Shown here piece after piece: positions 35,374-44,362 of a stretch of 64,000 bases of DNA; positions within the stretch are counted from its first letter, which is position 1, and every line of letters begins with the position of its first letter. Both the position numbers and the translations under genes were made by a program. The notes below the pieces were generated by a model. The model did no database searches. It was not told the origin of the DNA and saw only the letters and a program-made list of their open reading frames with translations. The DNA is from Hydrogenophaga sp. (GTDB lineage: Bacteria > Pseudomonadota > Gammaproteobacteria > Burkholderiales > Burkholderiaceae_C): assembly GCF_030651625.1 (NCBI RefSeq), contig NZ_JAUSCF010000020.1:1-64000 (forward strand). Direction: 5' to 3'.

Positions 35374-36480
35374 TCAGCGTTCGTCGAAGCTCACCACCAG
35401 TTGGTCGCTGGTCGGACGGGCCTGGCACGACAGCACGAAGCCCTTTTCGGTTTCCCAAGGCTCCAGGGTGAAGTTCTTTTCCATCTGCACCGAACCCTCC
35501 ATGACTTTGGCGCGACAGGTGCAGCACACGCCGCCCCGGCACGACCAGGGCAGGTCAAGACCGGCGTTCAGGGCAACATCCAGCACACGCTCGTTCCTGT
35601 TCATGCGCATGGCGTGCTGTTTTCCGTCGAGCAGCACGGTGAGCGCCACTTCGCCATCGGTGGAGATCGCGGGGTGGCCCAGCACCACGGCCTTGCGCAC
35701 GCCAGCAGGCAGCGCCTCCAGCGTGGGGGAGGTGAAGCGCTCGGTGTGCACGCGGTCCTTGCGCACGCCGGCGTCCAGCAGGGCGGCTTCGGTGGCTTCG
35801 ATCATCGCTTCTGGGCCGCAGATGAACACTTCGTCCATGCTGGCCACCGGGAGCAGGGAGGCGATGATCGCGCGCACCTTGTCGCCGTCGATGCGGCCCT
35901 CGAGCAGCGGCACCTCCTGCGCCTGGCGCGACAAGATGTGGATCAGCGTGAGGCGGCCTGCGTACCTGTCTTTCAGATCCTGCAGCGCTTCATTGAACAT
36001 CACACTGTCCATGCGGCGGTTGCCGTAGACCAGCGTGAATTTGGCGTCGGGCGATTCTTCGAGTGTGCTGGCCATGAGCGAGAGGATGGGCGTGATGCCC
36101 GAACCCGCAGCAAAACCCACGCGATGAAGGGCGCGTGGCTTGTGGATCGTGAAGCGCCCGTCGGGCGGCATCACTTTCAGCGTGTCGCCAGCCTTCAGCT
36201 CGCTTGCAGCCCAGTTGGAAAACACACCACCTTCCACCGGCCGGATGCCGAGCGTGAGTTCGCCGCGCTGAGTGAGCAGGCTGCGTGGGCTGCTGATGGA
36301 GTAGCTGCGCCGCACGTCTTGTCCGCCAATGGAGGCGCTCACGGTGAGGAACTGCCCGGGCTCGAAAGCGAACGCCGTGCGCTGCTCGGGCGGGATGGAC
36401 AGGGTGATGGCCACTGCACCCGCAGCCTCAGGGGCGATGCGGGCGATCGGCAACTCGTGAAAGCGGGTGGCGGCGTTCAT
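35374..36480 (-). CDS. paaE: Phenylacetyl-CoA epoxidase reductase subunit PaaE
   Basis: 368 residues from MNAATRFHELPI. The FNR-like part binds FAD (RRSYSISSP) and NADPH (GFAAGSGITPILSL). The C-terminal plant-type [2Fe-2S] ferredoxin has CRGGVCCTC and a later Cys in VLSCQARP. It feeds electrons to the PaaAC oxygenase core. It starts 4 bp after the paaD stop and is last in paaABCDE. Confidence 0.94.
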   Translation of the reverse strand: MNAATRFHELPIARIAPEAAGAVAITLSIPPEQRTAFAFEPGQFLTVSASIGGQDVRRSYSISSPRSLLTQRGELTLGIRPVEGGVFSNWAASELKAGDTLKVMPPDGRFTIHKPRALHRVGFAAGSGITPILSLMASTLEESPDAKFTLVYGNRRMDSVMFNEALQDLKDRYAGRLTLIHILSRQAQEVPLLEGRIDGDKVRAIIASLLPVASMDEVFICGPEAMIEATEAALLDAGVRKDRVHTERFTSPTLEALPAGVRKAVVLGHPAISTDGEVALTVLLDGKQHAMRMNRNERVLDVALNAGLDLPWSCRGGVCCTCRAKVMEGSVQMEKNFTLEPWETEKGFVLSCQARPTSDQLVVSFDER

Positions 36481-36484
36481 GGCA

Positions 36485-37009
36485 TCAATAGGGTTTGAAG
36501 TAATCAAAGGGCTCGAGACAGTCGAGACAGCGGTACATCGACTTGCACGCCGTCGAACCGAAGGGCGAAGTTTCGGTGGTGTGTGTCGAGCCGCATTGCG
36601 GGCAGGGCACGGCTTCGCGTTGCATTGTCTGCCGCGAAAATTTCAGTACGTTGGTGCCTTCGTTGGATTTGCTCCCGCATTGCGGTGGCGCTATGCCGTA
36701 GGCGCGCAGCTTTTCGCGCGCGGCCTCACTCATCCAGTCGGTCGTCCAGGCCGGCGCAAGCTGTGTGACCACGCGCGCAGTGAAGCCGGCATTGACCACT
36801 GCAGCGCGCACGTCGTCCTCGATCTGTCCCATGGCCGGGCAGCCGCTGTAAGTCGGCGTGATCACCACCTCGGGTATGCCGTCGGTACCCAGGCGCACAT
36901 CACGCAGGATGCCAAGTTCGCTCAGGCTGATCACCGGAATTTCGGGATCGGCCAGATCGGCCAATGCAGCCCGGATGGCGGCGAGGTCGTGAACTGCGAT
37001 CTCCGGCAT
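36485..37009 (-). CDS. paaD: Phenylacetyl-CoA epoxidase assembly subunit PaaD
   Basis: About 174 residues from ATG 37009; a GTG at 37024 overlapping paaC would add five. The N-terminal MIP18/DUF59 domain has DPEIPVISLSELGI and the TYSGCPAM cysteine. A C-terminal zinc ribbon shows CPQCGS and CLDC. PaaD is thought to mature the iron centres of the complex. Order and strand match the paa operon. Confidence 0.92.
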   Translation of the reverse strand: MPEIAVHDLAAIRAALADLADPEIPVISLSELGILRDVRLGTDGIPEVVITPTYSGCPAMGQIEDDVRAAVVNAGFTARVVTQLAPAWTTDWMSEAAREKLRAYGIAPPQCGSKSNEGTNVLKFSRQTMQREAVPCPQCGSTHTTETSPFGSTACKSMYRCLDCLEPFDYFKPY

Positions 37010-37017
37010 GGCGATGC

Positions 37018-37869
37018 TCACCACAGCGCTTGCGGGTGTGCACGTGCCAGGCTCTGCATTTCAGCCAGCAGAAAGCCCATGTGCTCTGAATGCACGCCCA
37101 GCTTGCCCTGCGGCACGTAGCCCTGCACCGCCGGGCGCTTGAGTTTGGCCTCTTGCAACGTGTCGTCCACGAGAGCATCCCAGTCGGATTGAAGGGCGAC
37201 CATTTCGACGCCGGTACCCGTCTGTACTGCCTGCGTTTCGGCCTCGCTCCCAATCCAGAATTCCTGGCAGTAGGGCAGCAGGTGGTTGAGTGCGGCTTGC
37301 GCTCTCTCGTGCGATTCGTCGGTGCCATCGCCGAATCGCACCAGCCAGTCGCTGGCATGGCGCAGGTGGTAGCGCACTTCCTTCAGCGATTTGGCCGCGA
37401 TGGCAGCCAGGTGCGCGTCCGCCGAGACTTGCAGTCGGTCCCAGATCAGCACCATGAGCGCGCTGTAGAGGAAGTTGCGGGTGATGGTGGTGGCGTAATC
37501 GCGGTCGCCAGCCGCGGTGCTGGCCAGTGGCCCGCTGTGCGGCAGTTCCAGCAGCGTGAGGTTGCGGAAGTCGGCGCTGTCACGGAAGTACGCCAGCGTG
37601 TCTTCGGTCACGCGACCATCGGTGCGCGCACCTTGCAGATGCTGGAAGCGCTGGGTCAGGTCGGCGTCTTCGTTGATGAGGGTGGCGGCATGCTGGTAGA
37701 GCATGCGGGCCTGGCCCAGCAGATCCAGGCTGTTGTTGGCCAGGGCCAGATCTTCTTCAAGCACTGGCCCGTGGCCACACCATTCGGCGTTGCGTTGTCC
37801 CAGTACCAGAGCGTTGTCCGCCAGGTGCAGCAGGTAGTCCACCGGTGCATGTGTCTGCGCCGAAACCAT
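37018..37869 (-). CDS. paaC: Phenylacetyl-CoA epoxidase structural subunit PaaC
   Basis: 283 residues from the ATG at 37869, which overlaps the paaB stop by 3 bp (ATGA-type coupling). A ferritin-like helical protein: DYLLHLADNALVLGQRNAEWCGHGPVLEEDLAL and LKEVRYHLRHASDWLVRFGDGTDES. It lacks the catalytic di-iron role of PaaA and stabilises it as an AC heterodimer. Confidence 0.94.
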   Translation of the reverse strand: MVSAQTHAPVDYLLHLADNALVLGQRNAEWCGHGPVLEEDLALANNSLDLLGQARMLYQHAATLINEDADLTQRFQHLQGARTDGRVTEDTLAYFRDSADFRNLTLLELPHSGPLASTAAGDRDYATTITRNFLYSALMVLIWDRLQVSADAHLAAIAAKSLKEVRYHLRHASDWLVRFGDGTDESHERAQAALNHLLPYCQEFWIGSEAETQAVQTGTGVEMVALQSDWDALVDDTLQEAKLKRPAVQGYVPQGKLGVHSEHMGFLLAEMQSLARAHPQALW

Positions 37870-38162
37870 CACATGTGCCCCACTTTGTCGGGAATTTCGT
37901 AGAACGTCGGGTGGCGGTACACCTTGTCTGCTGCCGGGTCGAAGAAGCTGTCTTTGCTGTCGGGCTCACTCGCCGCGATGCTGTTGGATGGGACGACCCA
38001 GATACTCACGCCTTCCTGGCGGCGGGTGTACACGTCGCGTGCCATCTGTAACGCGTGGGGCGCGTCGCTGGCGTGCAGGCTGCCACAGTGCTTGTGCTCC
38101 AGTCCCTGCTTGCTGCGCACAAACACTTCCCACAGTGGCCATTCCTTGAGTGCGGTGTTCAT
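37869..38162 (-). CDS. paaB: Phenylacetyl-CoA epoxidase subunit PaaB
   Basis: 97 residues, typical length. EWPLWEVFVRSKQGLEHKHCGSLHA is the standard PaaB opening. It bridges PaaAC heterodimers. The 125-bp gap to paaA is larger than the overlaps elsewhere in this operon and contains a GC-rich stretch; a GGAGG lies 7 bp before the ATG. Confidence 0.94.
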   Translation of the reverse strand: MNTALKEWPLWEVFVRSKQGLEHKHCGSLHASDAPHALQMARDVYTRRQEGVSIWVVPSNSIAASEPDSKDSFFDPAADKVYRHPTFYEIPDKVGHM

Positions 38163-38287
38163 TCAGATACCTCCGTGCGGTTCACTGCGATGCTCGCTTG
38201 TCCGGGTGGTCTTGCGCGGCGCTAACTGGACTACCCTCCGTGCTACGCACTGCGGGGCTGAGCGCCTTCGGAGCGGCCGTGCGGCGC

Positions 38288-39316
38288 TCATGCGGCCTCC
38301 TTCATGGCGCGGGCCTGTTGTCTGGCCGCATGGGTAAGTGCAGCTTCACGGACCCAGGCCCCGTCGTTCCATGCCTTCACGCGTGTCGCCAGGCGCTCCT
38401 TGTTGCAGGGGCCGTCGCCGTTGACCACGGCCCAGAACTCGTCCCAGTCGATCTGGCCGTAGTCGTGGTGGCCGCGTGTCTCGTTCCATTTCAGGTCGGG
38501 GTCGGGCAGGGTGACGCCAAGGACCTCGGCTTGCGGTACCGTCGCATCAACGAACTTTTGCCGCAGGTCGTCGTTGCTGATGCGCTTGATGCCCCAGCGC
38601 ATGCCTTGCACACTGTTGGGGCTGTCGGCATCGGGTGGCCCGAACATGGCCAGACATTTCCACCACCAGCGGTTCACGGCGTCCTGGACCATGGCTTTCT
38701 GTTCCGCAGTGCCCTGCATCATGGTCAGCAACGCCTCGTAGCCTTGGCGCTGGTGGAAGCTCTCCTCCTTGCACACGCGGATCATGGCGCGAGCGTACGG
38801 ACCGTAGCTGCAACGGCACAGTGGAATCTGGTTCATGATCGCAGCACCGTCAACCAGCCAGCCGATCACACCCACATCAGCCCAGGTGAGGGTGGGGTAG
38901 TTGAAGATCGAGCTGTATTTCGCCTTGCCGCTGTGCAGCGCATCCAACATCTGGTCGCGGCTGGTGCCCAGGGTTTCTGCGGCGCTGTAGAGGTACAGAC
39001 CGTGTCCACCTTCGTCTTGCACCTTGGCCACCAATATGGCCTTGCGTTTGAGGCTGGGCGCGCGGCTGATCCAGTTGCCCTCGGGCAGCATTCCCACGAT
39101 TTCGCTGTGGGCATGCTGACTGATCTGCCTCACCAGCGTCTTGCGGTAGGCGTCGGGCATCCAGTCGCGTGGCTCGATCTTGCCGTCGGCGTCGATCACG
39201 GCGTCGAATCCGTCTTGGAGCGCGGGATCCACTTTGTCCCTGGCGCCTGGCACGGCTTTCAAGATGCCGGGCTCACCGTCGGACTGGTCGGGTACGTTGA
39301 AAGATTGGGTGTACAT
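38288..39316 (-). CDS. paaA: Phenylacetyl-CoA epoxidase catalytic subunit PaaA
   Basis: 342 residues from [11 protein letters not shown], with AAGGAG upstream. A di-iron oxygenase of the ferritin-like class: carboxylate/His ligand motifs QDEGGHG and [11 protein letters not shown]. It epoxidises the ring of phenylacetyl-CoA, the committed step of the aerobic hybrid pathway. It is first in paaABCDE, just downstream of a 44-bp palindrome. Downstream pathway genes (paaG, paaZ, paaJ, paaK) are not in this window. Confidence 0.96.
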   Translation of the reverse strand: MYTQSFNVPDQSDGEPGILKAVPGARDKVDPALQDGFDAVIDADGKIEPRDWMPDAYRKTLVRQISQHAHSEIVGMLPEGNWISRAPSLKRKAILVAKVQDEGGHGLYLYSAAETLGTSRDQMLDALHSGKAKYSSIFNYPTLTWADVGVIGWLVDGAAIMNQIPLCRCSYGPYARAMIRVCKEESFHQRQGYEALLTMMQGTAEQKAMVQDAVNRWWWKCLAMFGPPDADSPNSVQGMRWGIKRISNDDLRQKFVDATVPQAEVLGVTLPDPDLKWNETRGHHDYGQIDWDEFWAVVNGDGPCNKERLATRVKAWNDGAWVREAALTHAARQQARAMKEAA

Positions 39317-39356
39317 CGGCAACTCCTTCGCCGGCGCAAATCGACCGACCACGAAA

Positions 39357-39400
39357 GTATAGCCAATTAACCGACCGATCGGTCGGTTAATTGGCTATAC
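39357..39400. promoter_or_regulatory. 44-bp perfect palindrome, probable PaaR operator at paaA
   Basis: Each half is 22 bp: the left arm starts GTATAGCCAATTAACCGACC and the symmetry centre is CCGA/TCGG. The core ACCGACCGATCGGTCGGT has the CCGACCGNTCGG style expected of TetR-family regulators. A TATACT -10-like hexamer facing paaA lies at its edge (39356-39361), so binding would block the promoter. The regulator gene is not in the window. Confidence 0.75.
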
Positions 39401-39491
39401 CACATCAGGGTTTTCCTGAATGACGGGTTTGGTCTAACTTCTCACATTCACTTACGCTTCTTTGTGTTGGCTGGCGGTATATTTTGCGCCT

Positions 39492-40661
39492 ATGACGGAA
39501 CTTTCAGGATTCTCTGCAAACGCCAGCCAAATTGCACGTACCCGCCGTTTTGTGCGAGCAACCAGCTGTATCGTTTTTCTGGCGGCCGTCGCTGCGGGCT
39601 GTGGTGGTGGCGGTGGCGGTGTTGTGGCGACTGAGGCCAGCGGAGCTTCGGGCGACAACAGCCAGAACACCGAGTCACCAGCCGCAAGCACGGGGCAAGC
39701 TCCCGCTCCATCATCAGCAATTTCTCCTGCTCCGGCTCCAGCTCAAGGGACTGGCGGAATCGGTGTCCCGCTGACCTCAGGCTTTGCGGTTGGCAGCGCC
39801 ACACCGCGAGTTCGGACGACTTCCGAGACAGCGCAACGATCGGGTGACGGGACCGGTGCTTTCCGTACGGTGTGTGAGCCCACCCACATGAACTATGACG
39901 ACCCCATCATCTTTCCTGGCCAACCTGGGCGATCGCACCTGCACACCTTCTTTGGCAATGCGGGTGTGACGGGCAACTCCACGGCCAACAGCATTCGCAA
40001 CTCTGGCAACTCATCCTGCCGCGGTGGCACGATCAACCGGTCGGCCTACTGGGTGCCGGCCATGGTGGACACAAGAACCAATGTGGCGGTCATGCCCACA
40101 GGCTCAAACTTCTACTACAAGACCGGCTACAACGGCGTGCGCCCTGCAGACATTCGTCCGTTCCCTGCTGGCCTGCGCATGATCGCTGGCGACGCCAAAA
40201 ACACCAGACCCACATCACCCTTTGCGCAATCCGCTTGGCGCTACCACTGCCACAATGCTGGCAACGGTGTCGGGTCCAGCATCCCGAACTGCGGCGTGGG
40301 CGATGAAATGGTGCAGGAAATTTTCTTTCCACAATGCTGGGACGGTGTGAATCTTGACAGTCCGGATCACAAGAGTCACATGGCCTACGCCAACCCGAGC
40401 CGGCCGGGTTGTCCCTCTTCACACCCGGTGCCACTGCCGGAGATCACCTACAACATCCACTACCGCATCACGTCCGCCAATCAGGCCACCTTCTGGAGGC
40501 TCTCTTCGGACACGTACTCGGGGCCTGCGGGTTATTCGGCACACGGCGACTGGTGGAACGGCTGGGATCAAAACGCCATGGAAGCCTTCGTGCGCACCTG
40601 CAACAACCAGGCGTTGGACTGCAAATCGCATTTGCTGGGTGACGGACGGAGCATCTATTGA
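39492..40661 (+). CDS. DUF1996 secreted lipoprotein
   Basis: 389 residues from MTELSGFSANA. A membrane segment CIVFLAAVAAGC ends in a lipobox and the mature protein begins Cys-Gly6, followed by a Pro/Ala-rich linker. The DUF1996 domain fills about residues 130-385 (MNYDDPIIFPGQPGRSHLHT, HCHNAG, SAHGDWWNGWD), rich in His, Trp and Cys. DUF1996 proteins are mostly fungal secreted proteins of unknown function. It is divergent from paaA. The next gene encodes a lipoprotein with the same Cys-Gly tether. Confidence 0.85.
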   Translation: MTELSGFSANASQIARTRRFVRATSCIVFLAAVAAGCGGGGGGVVATEASGASGDNSQNTESPAASTGQAPAPSSAISPAPAPAQGTGGIGVPLTSGFAVGSATPRVRTTSETAQRSGDGTGAFRTVCEPTHMNYDDPIIFPGQPGRSHLHTFFGNAGVTGNSTANSIRNSGNSSCRGGTINRSAYWVPAMVDTRTNVAVMPTGSNFYYKTGYNGVRPADIRPFPAGLRMIAGDAKNTRPTSPFAQSAWRYHCHNAGNGVGSSIPNCGVGDEMVQEIFFPQCWDGVNLDSPDHKSHMAYANPSRPGCPSSHPVPLPEITYNIHYRITSANQATFWRLSSDTYSGPAGYSAHGDWWNGWDQNAMEAFVRTCNNQALDCKSHLLGDGRSIY

Positions 40662-40751
40662 ACGTTCGAGGGGTGCACTTCCTGATAAAAGGGATTTTGT
40701 GAGCCCATTTGAACCCTTTGTTTCGAGAGCGACGCATTCCGCGTTTCGCAT

Positions 40752-41480
40752 GTGAACGCAGCATTGCCTTGCGGCTCCGTTTCGCTGGCTTCTGGAGGCG
40801 TCCTGCTCTTGATTGCAGCGTTGATGGCTTGTGGAGGCGGTGGGGGCGATGGCACACCCGCATCTGGCGATGCTTCCGGCGCAGGCATGGGCACAGCGCC
40901 ATCCCGCGACAGCGCTGGCACAGTTCCCGGTGCCCAGACCGCTGCCCCGTCGCCGCCATCCGGAGAAGCGCCGCATGCTACAGCACCAGCACCAGCACCA
41001 GCACCAGCACCAGTTGCCTCAGCGGGGTTGGTTGTGCTGGATGCCAGTACAAGTTGTGGCATTCCCGGCTTTCAGACGGAGCTGCTTCGACAGATCAACA
41101 GCGCTCGGTCTACCGCGCGCCAGTGCGGCGCTGACAGCATGCCCGTTGTCTCTCCGTTGACCTGGAACGACCGCTTGTTTTCGGCCGCTGCCCGACACTC
41201 AAAGGACATGGCTCAGAACAGCTATTTCTCCCACACCAGTCTGGACGGTCGCAGCCTGGGTCAACGGGTCCGCAACGAGGGTTACGTCTGGACGGCCGTA
41301 GGAGAAAACATTGCAGCCGGACAGAGCTCGGTGAACGCGGTCGTGTCAGGCTGGTTGTCCAGTCCCGGGCATTGCGCCAACATCATGCGGACCAACTACA
41401 ACCACGTTGCCGTGGCTTGCGTACGGCAGGCGGGCAGCAGCTATGGAAGCTACTGGACCATGGTGCTGGCAAGGCCATGA
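40752..41480 (+). CDS. CAP/SCP (YkwD-like) domain lipoprotein
   Basis: 242 residues from a GTG start at 40752 (the nearby ATG is out of frame). Signal LLLIAALMAC ends in a lipobox; the mature protein begins Cys-Gly5, then an Ala-Pro repeat (about residues 78-88). The CAP domain follows: LLRQINSARSTARQCG, HSKDMAQNSYFSHTSLDGRS, VGENIAAG and WLSSPGHCANIMRTNYNHVAVAC. Bacterial CAP proteins are secreted and of uncertain activity. It is 90 bp downstream of the DUF1996 gene and probably co-transcribed. Confidence 0.85.
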   Translation: MNAALPCGSVSLASGGVLLLIAALMACGGGGGDGTPASGDASGAGMGTAPSRDSAGTVPGAQTAAPSPPSGEAPHATAPAPAPAPAPVASAGLVVLDASTSCGIPGFQTELLRQINSARSTARQCGADSMPVVSPLTWNDRLFSAAARHSKDMAQNSYFSHTSLDGRSLGQRVRNEGYVWTAVGENIAAGQSSVNAVVSGWLSSPGHCANIMRTNYNHVAVACVRQAGSSYGSYWTMVLARP

Positions 41481-41501
41481 TGGGCGATCCAGCAGGTCAG
41501 A

Positions 41502-42419
41502 TCAGCCGCCGCCCGTGTCGAGTGACTGGGCTTTCCCCTTGCCGCGACCCAGCACGTCGAGCAACACGGGAAGTGTGGCCTGCAGGGACGCCTTGAGTGT
41601 GTGAGGCGGGTTGATCACGAACATGCCGCTGGCAGTGAGGCCGGGGCGATCGTCCGGTCCGTGGGAGGGATCCTGTCCAATGGCCAGCGTGGCATGCAGC
41701 CATGGCCGCTTGGCCTGGTTGGACAAAGTTTTCAAGCGCCTGGGAAGGTCGTGAGCCTCCGGCCTGGGAATGACCGGGTACCAGACGAGGTAGGTACCGG
41801 TAGGGAAGCGTTTGATCTGCTCTTGAATGCAGGCGATCACCTTGCCGTAGTCGGATTTCAACTCGTAGCTGGGGTCCATCAATACCAGGGCACGGCGCGA
41901 ACCGGTGGCCGAGGGCGGTGGCGGCAGCAATGGCTTCAAACCTTCGAAACCGTCTTCCTGTGCCACCGCTACTTGCCGCCCCGCCTCCAATTGGGCAATG
42001 TTGGCAGACAAGGTCCTGCTGTCGGTGGGATGAAGTTCAAAAAGCTTGAGTTTGTCTCTCGATTCGGTGCGCAGCAGGTGGTGCATCACGAAAGGTGAGC
42101 CCGGGTACACCCGGAGCGATCCCGAGGGGTTGAAGCTTTCAATGAGATCGAGGTATTCATCAATCGCAGGCGTTGAGGGCGCCGCCTTCCCAAGTGCTGG
42201 CCTGAGCGTACCCATCAGCTTGATCACGCCGTCCTTGGCCTCGCCACCTGTTTCGGTGTAGTCGCCATCGAGGCGGTAAAGTCCCGCCCCTGCGTGGGTG
42301 TCCACCATGGTCAGGCCCGCCTCCTTTTGCATCAAGTGGCGCAAAGTGGCGATCAGCACGGTGTGCTTGAGCACATCGGCATGGTTGCCTGCATGAAAGG
42401 CGTGTCGGTAACTGAACAT
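41502..42419 (-). CDS. rlmJ: 23S rRNA (adenine2030-N6)-methyltransferase RlmJ
   Basis: 305 residues starting MFSYRHAFHAGNHADVLKH, the characteristic RlmJ/YhiR opening. The SAM site is VDTHAGAGLYRL and the catalytic DPPY-like motif is LMDPSYELKSDY. It methylates A2030 of 23S rRNA without needing other ribosomal parts. It is divergent from rplM. Confidence 0.93.
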   Translation of the reverse strand: MFSYRHAFHAGNHADVLKHTVLIATLRHLMQKEAGLTMVDTHAGAGLYRLDGDYTETGGEAKDGVIKLMGTLRPALGKAAPSTPAIDEYLDLIESFNPSGSLRVYPGSPFVMHHLLRTESRDKLKLFELHPTDSRTLSANIAQLEAGRQVAVAQEDGFEGLKPLLPPPPSATGSRRALVLMDPSYELKSDYGKVIACIQEQIKRFPTGTYLVWYPVIPRPEAHDLPRRLKTLSNQAKRPWLHATLAIGQDPSHGPDDRPGLTASGMFVINPPHTLKASLQATLPVLLDVLGRGKGKAQSLDTGGG

Positions 42420-42461
42420 CCGCGCATGTTAGCGTTTGGAACCCCTAACCAGCACAAAAAT

Positions 42462-42491
42462 TTGCGCCAGGCACCGAATCTTTCGTACAAT
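42462..42491 (+). promoter_or_regulatory. Promoter of rplM-rpsI
   Basis: A -35 TTGCGC and -10 TACAAT with an 18-bp spacer. It would give a leader of about 118 nt before rplM, room for ribosomal-protein feedback structures; no specific leader fold is claimed. Confidence 0.55.
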
Positions 42492-42615
42492 GGAAAGCTT
42501 CGCAGCGATTTGCTGGCTCCGCGGCGAAGTAGCCAAACCCCACCTAAGAGCGTTCCATCAGAGAACGACCGACCGTGGAAAAGAGCCGCCAAACCACCTC
42601 AGCCAAGAGAAACTC

Positions 42616-43047
42616 ATGACCAAAACGTTCAGCGCGAAAGCAGCTGACGTGACGCACGAGTGGTTTGTGATTGACGCGACCGATAAGGTCCTCGGACGAG
42701 TAGCCAGTGAAGTTGCTCTCCGTTTGCGCGGCAAACACAAGGCCATTTACACGCCTCACGTCGATACCGGTGACTACATCGTCATCATCAACGCAGCCAA
42801 AATCCGCGTCACGGGCAACAAGGCCCTCGACAAGGTGTACTACCGTCACTCGGGGTACCCCGGCGGTATCTCTGCCACCAACTTCCGCGACATGCAGGCC
42901 AAGCACCCCGGCCGCGCGCTCGAGAAGGCCGTCAAGGGCATGCTGCCCAAGGGTCCTCTTGGCTACGCCATGATCAAGAAGCTCAAGGTGTACGGCGGTG
43001 CAGAGCACCCCCACACCGCCCAACAGCCGCAAGTGCTGGAACTCTAA
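42616..43047 (+). CDS. rplM: 50S ribosomal protein L13
   Basis: 143 residues. Standard L13: [27 protein letters not shown] near the start and the conserved HSGYPGG loop. It is the first gene of the universal rplM-rpsI pair, 12 bp before rpsI. Confidence 0.98.
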   Translation: MTKTFSAKAADVTHEWFVIDATDKVLGRVASEVALRLRGKHKAIYTPHVDTGDYIVIINAAKIRVTGNKALDKVYYRHSGYPGGISATNFRDMQAKHPGRALEKAVKGMLPKGPLGYAMIKKLKVYGGAEHPHTAQQPQVLEL

Positions 43048-43059
43048 AGGAGCCTTGAG

Positions 43060-43452
43060 ATGATTGGTGAATGGAACAATGGCACCGGCCGTCGCAAATC
43101 GAGCGTCGCCCGTGTGTTTCTGAAAAAAGGCTCCGGCAAGATCACGGTCAATGGCAAGGACATTCAGGCTTATTTTGGCCGTGAAACCTCCATCATGATT
43201 GCGAAGCAGCCACTGATGCTGACCAACCACGCCGAAACCTTCGACGTGCAGGTCAACGTGCACGGTGGTGGCGAGTCCGGCCAGGCAGGTGCCGTGCGTC
43301 ATGGCATCACCCGCGCCCTGATCGACTATGACGCGAGCCTGAAGCCCGGTCTGTCACAGGCCGGCTACGTGACCCGCGATGCACGTGAGGTCGAGCGCAA
43401 GAAAGTCGGTTTGCGTTCTGCACGCCGTCGCAAGCAGTTCAGCAAGCGCTAA
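43060..43452 (+). CDS. rpsI: 30S ribosomal protein S9
   Basis: 130 residues. [19 protein letters not shown] at the N-terminus and the basic C-terminal tail ending KQFSKR, which reaches into the P site. Follows rplM with an AAGGAG ribosome site. Confidence 0.98.
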   Translation: MIGEWNNGTGRRKSSVARVFLKKGSGKITVNGKDIQAYFGRETSIMIAKQPLMLTNHAETFDVQVNVHGGGESGQAGAVRHGITRALIDYDASLKPGLSQAGYVTRDAREVERKKVGLRSARRRKQFSKR

Positions 43453-43470
43453 AGCCTCTGGTGCCTCTAC

Positions 43471-43506
43471 AAAAACCGCCTTCAAGATGCTCTTGGGGCG
43501 GTTTTT
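43471..43506 (+). terminator. Rho-independent terminator after rpsI
   Basis: AAAAACCGCC-TTCAAGA-TGC-TCTTGG-GGCGGTTTTT: long inverted repeat with flanking A and T runs, 18 bp after the rpsI stop. Confidence 0.85.
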
Positions 43507-43623
43507 GCGTTTGGGGGACTTGCAGGGCTGGCATTGGCCACTCGATCGAGCCTGACTTGCCCCCTGGATGACAGGGCAACAAGGGTCCAGTGGTTCGCAA
43601 AAGCCCATTGAAAAGGTGAATGA

Positions 43624-44331
43624 ATGCGGTTTCGCCTCCTTCGCAGAAGGCTGACAGTCAGCGCCCCCCGCGTGGCGATACGCAGCGCGCTACCGTGGCC
43701 TTTCCGCTGGTTACTGGGCGCTGTGGTTCTGGGGTTTTCGGGCGCTCTGGCTTTGTGGGCGTTTGAGTTCGGGCAGGACATTGCTGGCCTGGATCGCAAT
43801 TCCAAGAAGGAATTGATGGCGCTGCGCAACGAGGTAGTGAGCTTGCGCAGCGATCTGCAACGGGTGCAGTCCGTCGCGGACGTTTCCGAAAGCCTGCTGA
43901 CCACCGAGAAAGCGGCCCAGGAAAGACTGACTCAGATGATCCGCCAGCTGGAGGCCGACAACCGCGCGCTGCGCAGCGATCTGGGATTCTTTGAACGCCT
44001 GATTCCTTCAAATGGCAGTGAAGTGCTCAGCATACGCAGCCTGCAGGTTGATCGGTTGTCAGAGGGGCAGCTGAAATGGCAGGCACTGTTGATCCAGGCC
44101 TCGAAAACGGCCCCCGAATTCAAGGGCGTGATCGAAATCGAACTCAGCGGCTTGCTCGAAGGCCAGCCCTGGAGCATGGGCCACTCCGATACCCCGCAGC
44201 GGGTGTCGATCCAGCGCTATTTGCGAATGGAAGGCGTGGTGGACGTGCCGCCATACGTCGTGGTACAAACCGTGACTGCGCGCATTCTGCAGGGCAGTGC
44301 GGTTAAAGCGGTGCACACCATAAAACTGTGA
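43624..44331 (+). CDS. DUF6776-like membrane-anchored coiled-coil protein
   Basis: 235 residues. A single N-terminal membrane span (WLLGAVVLGFSGALALWAF) is followed by a coiled coil over about residues 55-125 (LMALRNEVVSLRSDLQRVQ and onward) and a C-terminal beta-rich domain. Proteins of this kind sit next to bactofilin genes in Burkholderiales, so a part in cell-envelope organisation is likely but unproven. 31 bp before the bactofilin gene. Confidence 0.7.
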   Translation: MRFRLLRRRLTVSAPRVAIRSALPWPFRWLLGAVVLGFSGALALWAFEFGQDIAGLDRNSKKELMALRNEVVSLRSDLQRVQSVADVSESLLTTEKAAQERLTQMIRQLEADNRALRSDLGFFERLIPSNGSEVLSIRSLQVDRLSEGQLKWQALLIQASKTAPEFKGVIEIELSGLLEGQPWSMGHSDTPQRVSIQRYLRMEGVVDVPPYVVVQTVTARILQGSAVKAVHTIKL

Positions 44332-44362
44332 TTCCAACCACGTCGTCAGGAGGCCTATCGGC

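Noticed and set aside
40980..41020. Short tandem repeat resembling a CRISPR or microsatellite
   Set aside because: It is a run of CCAGCA units encoding the Ala-Pro linker of the CAP lipoprotein; no spacers.
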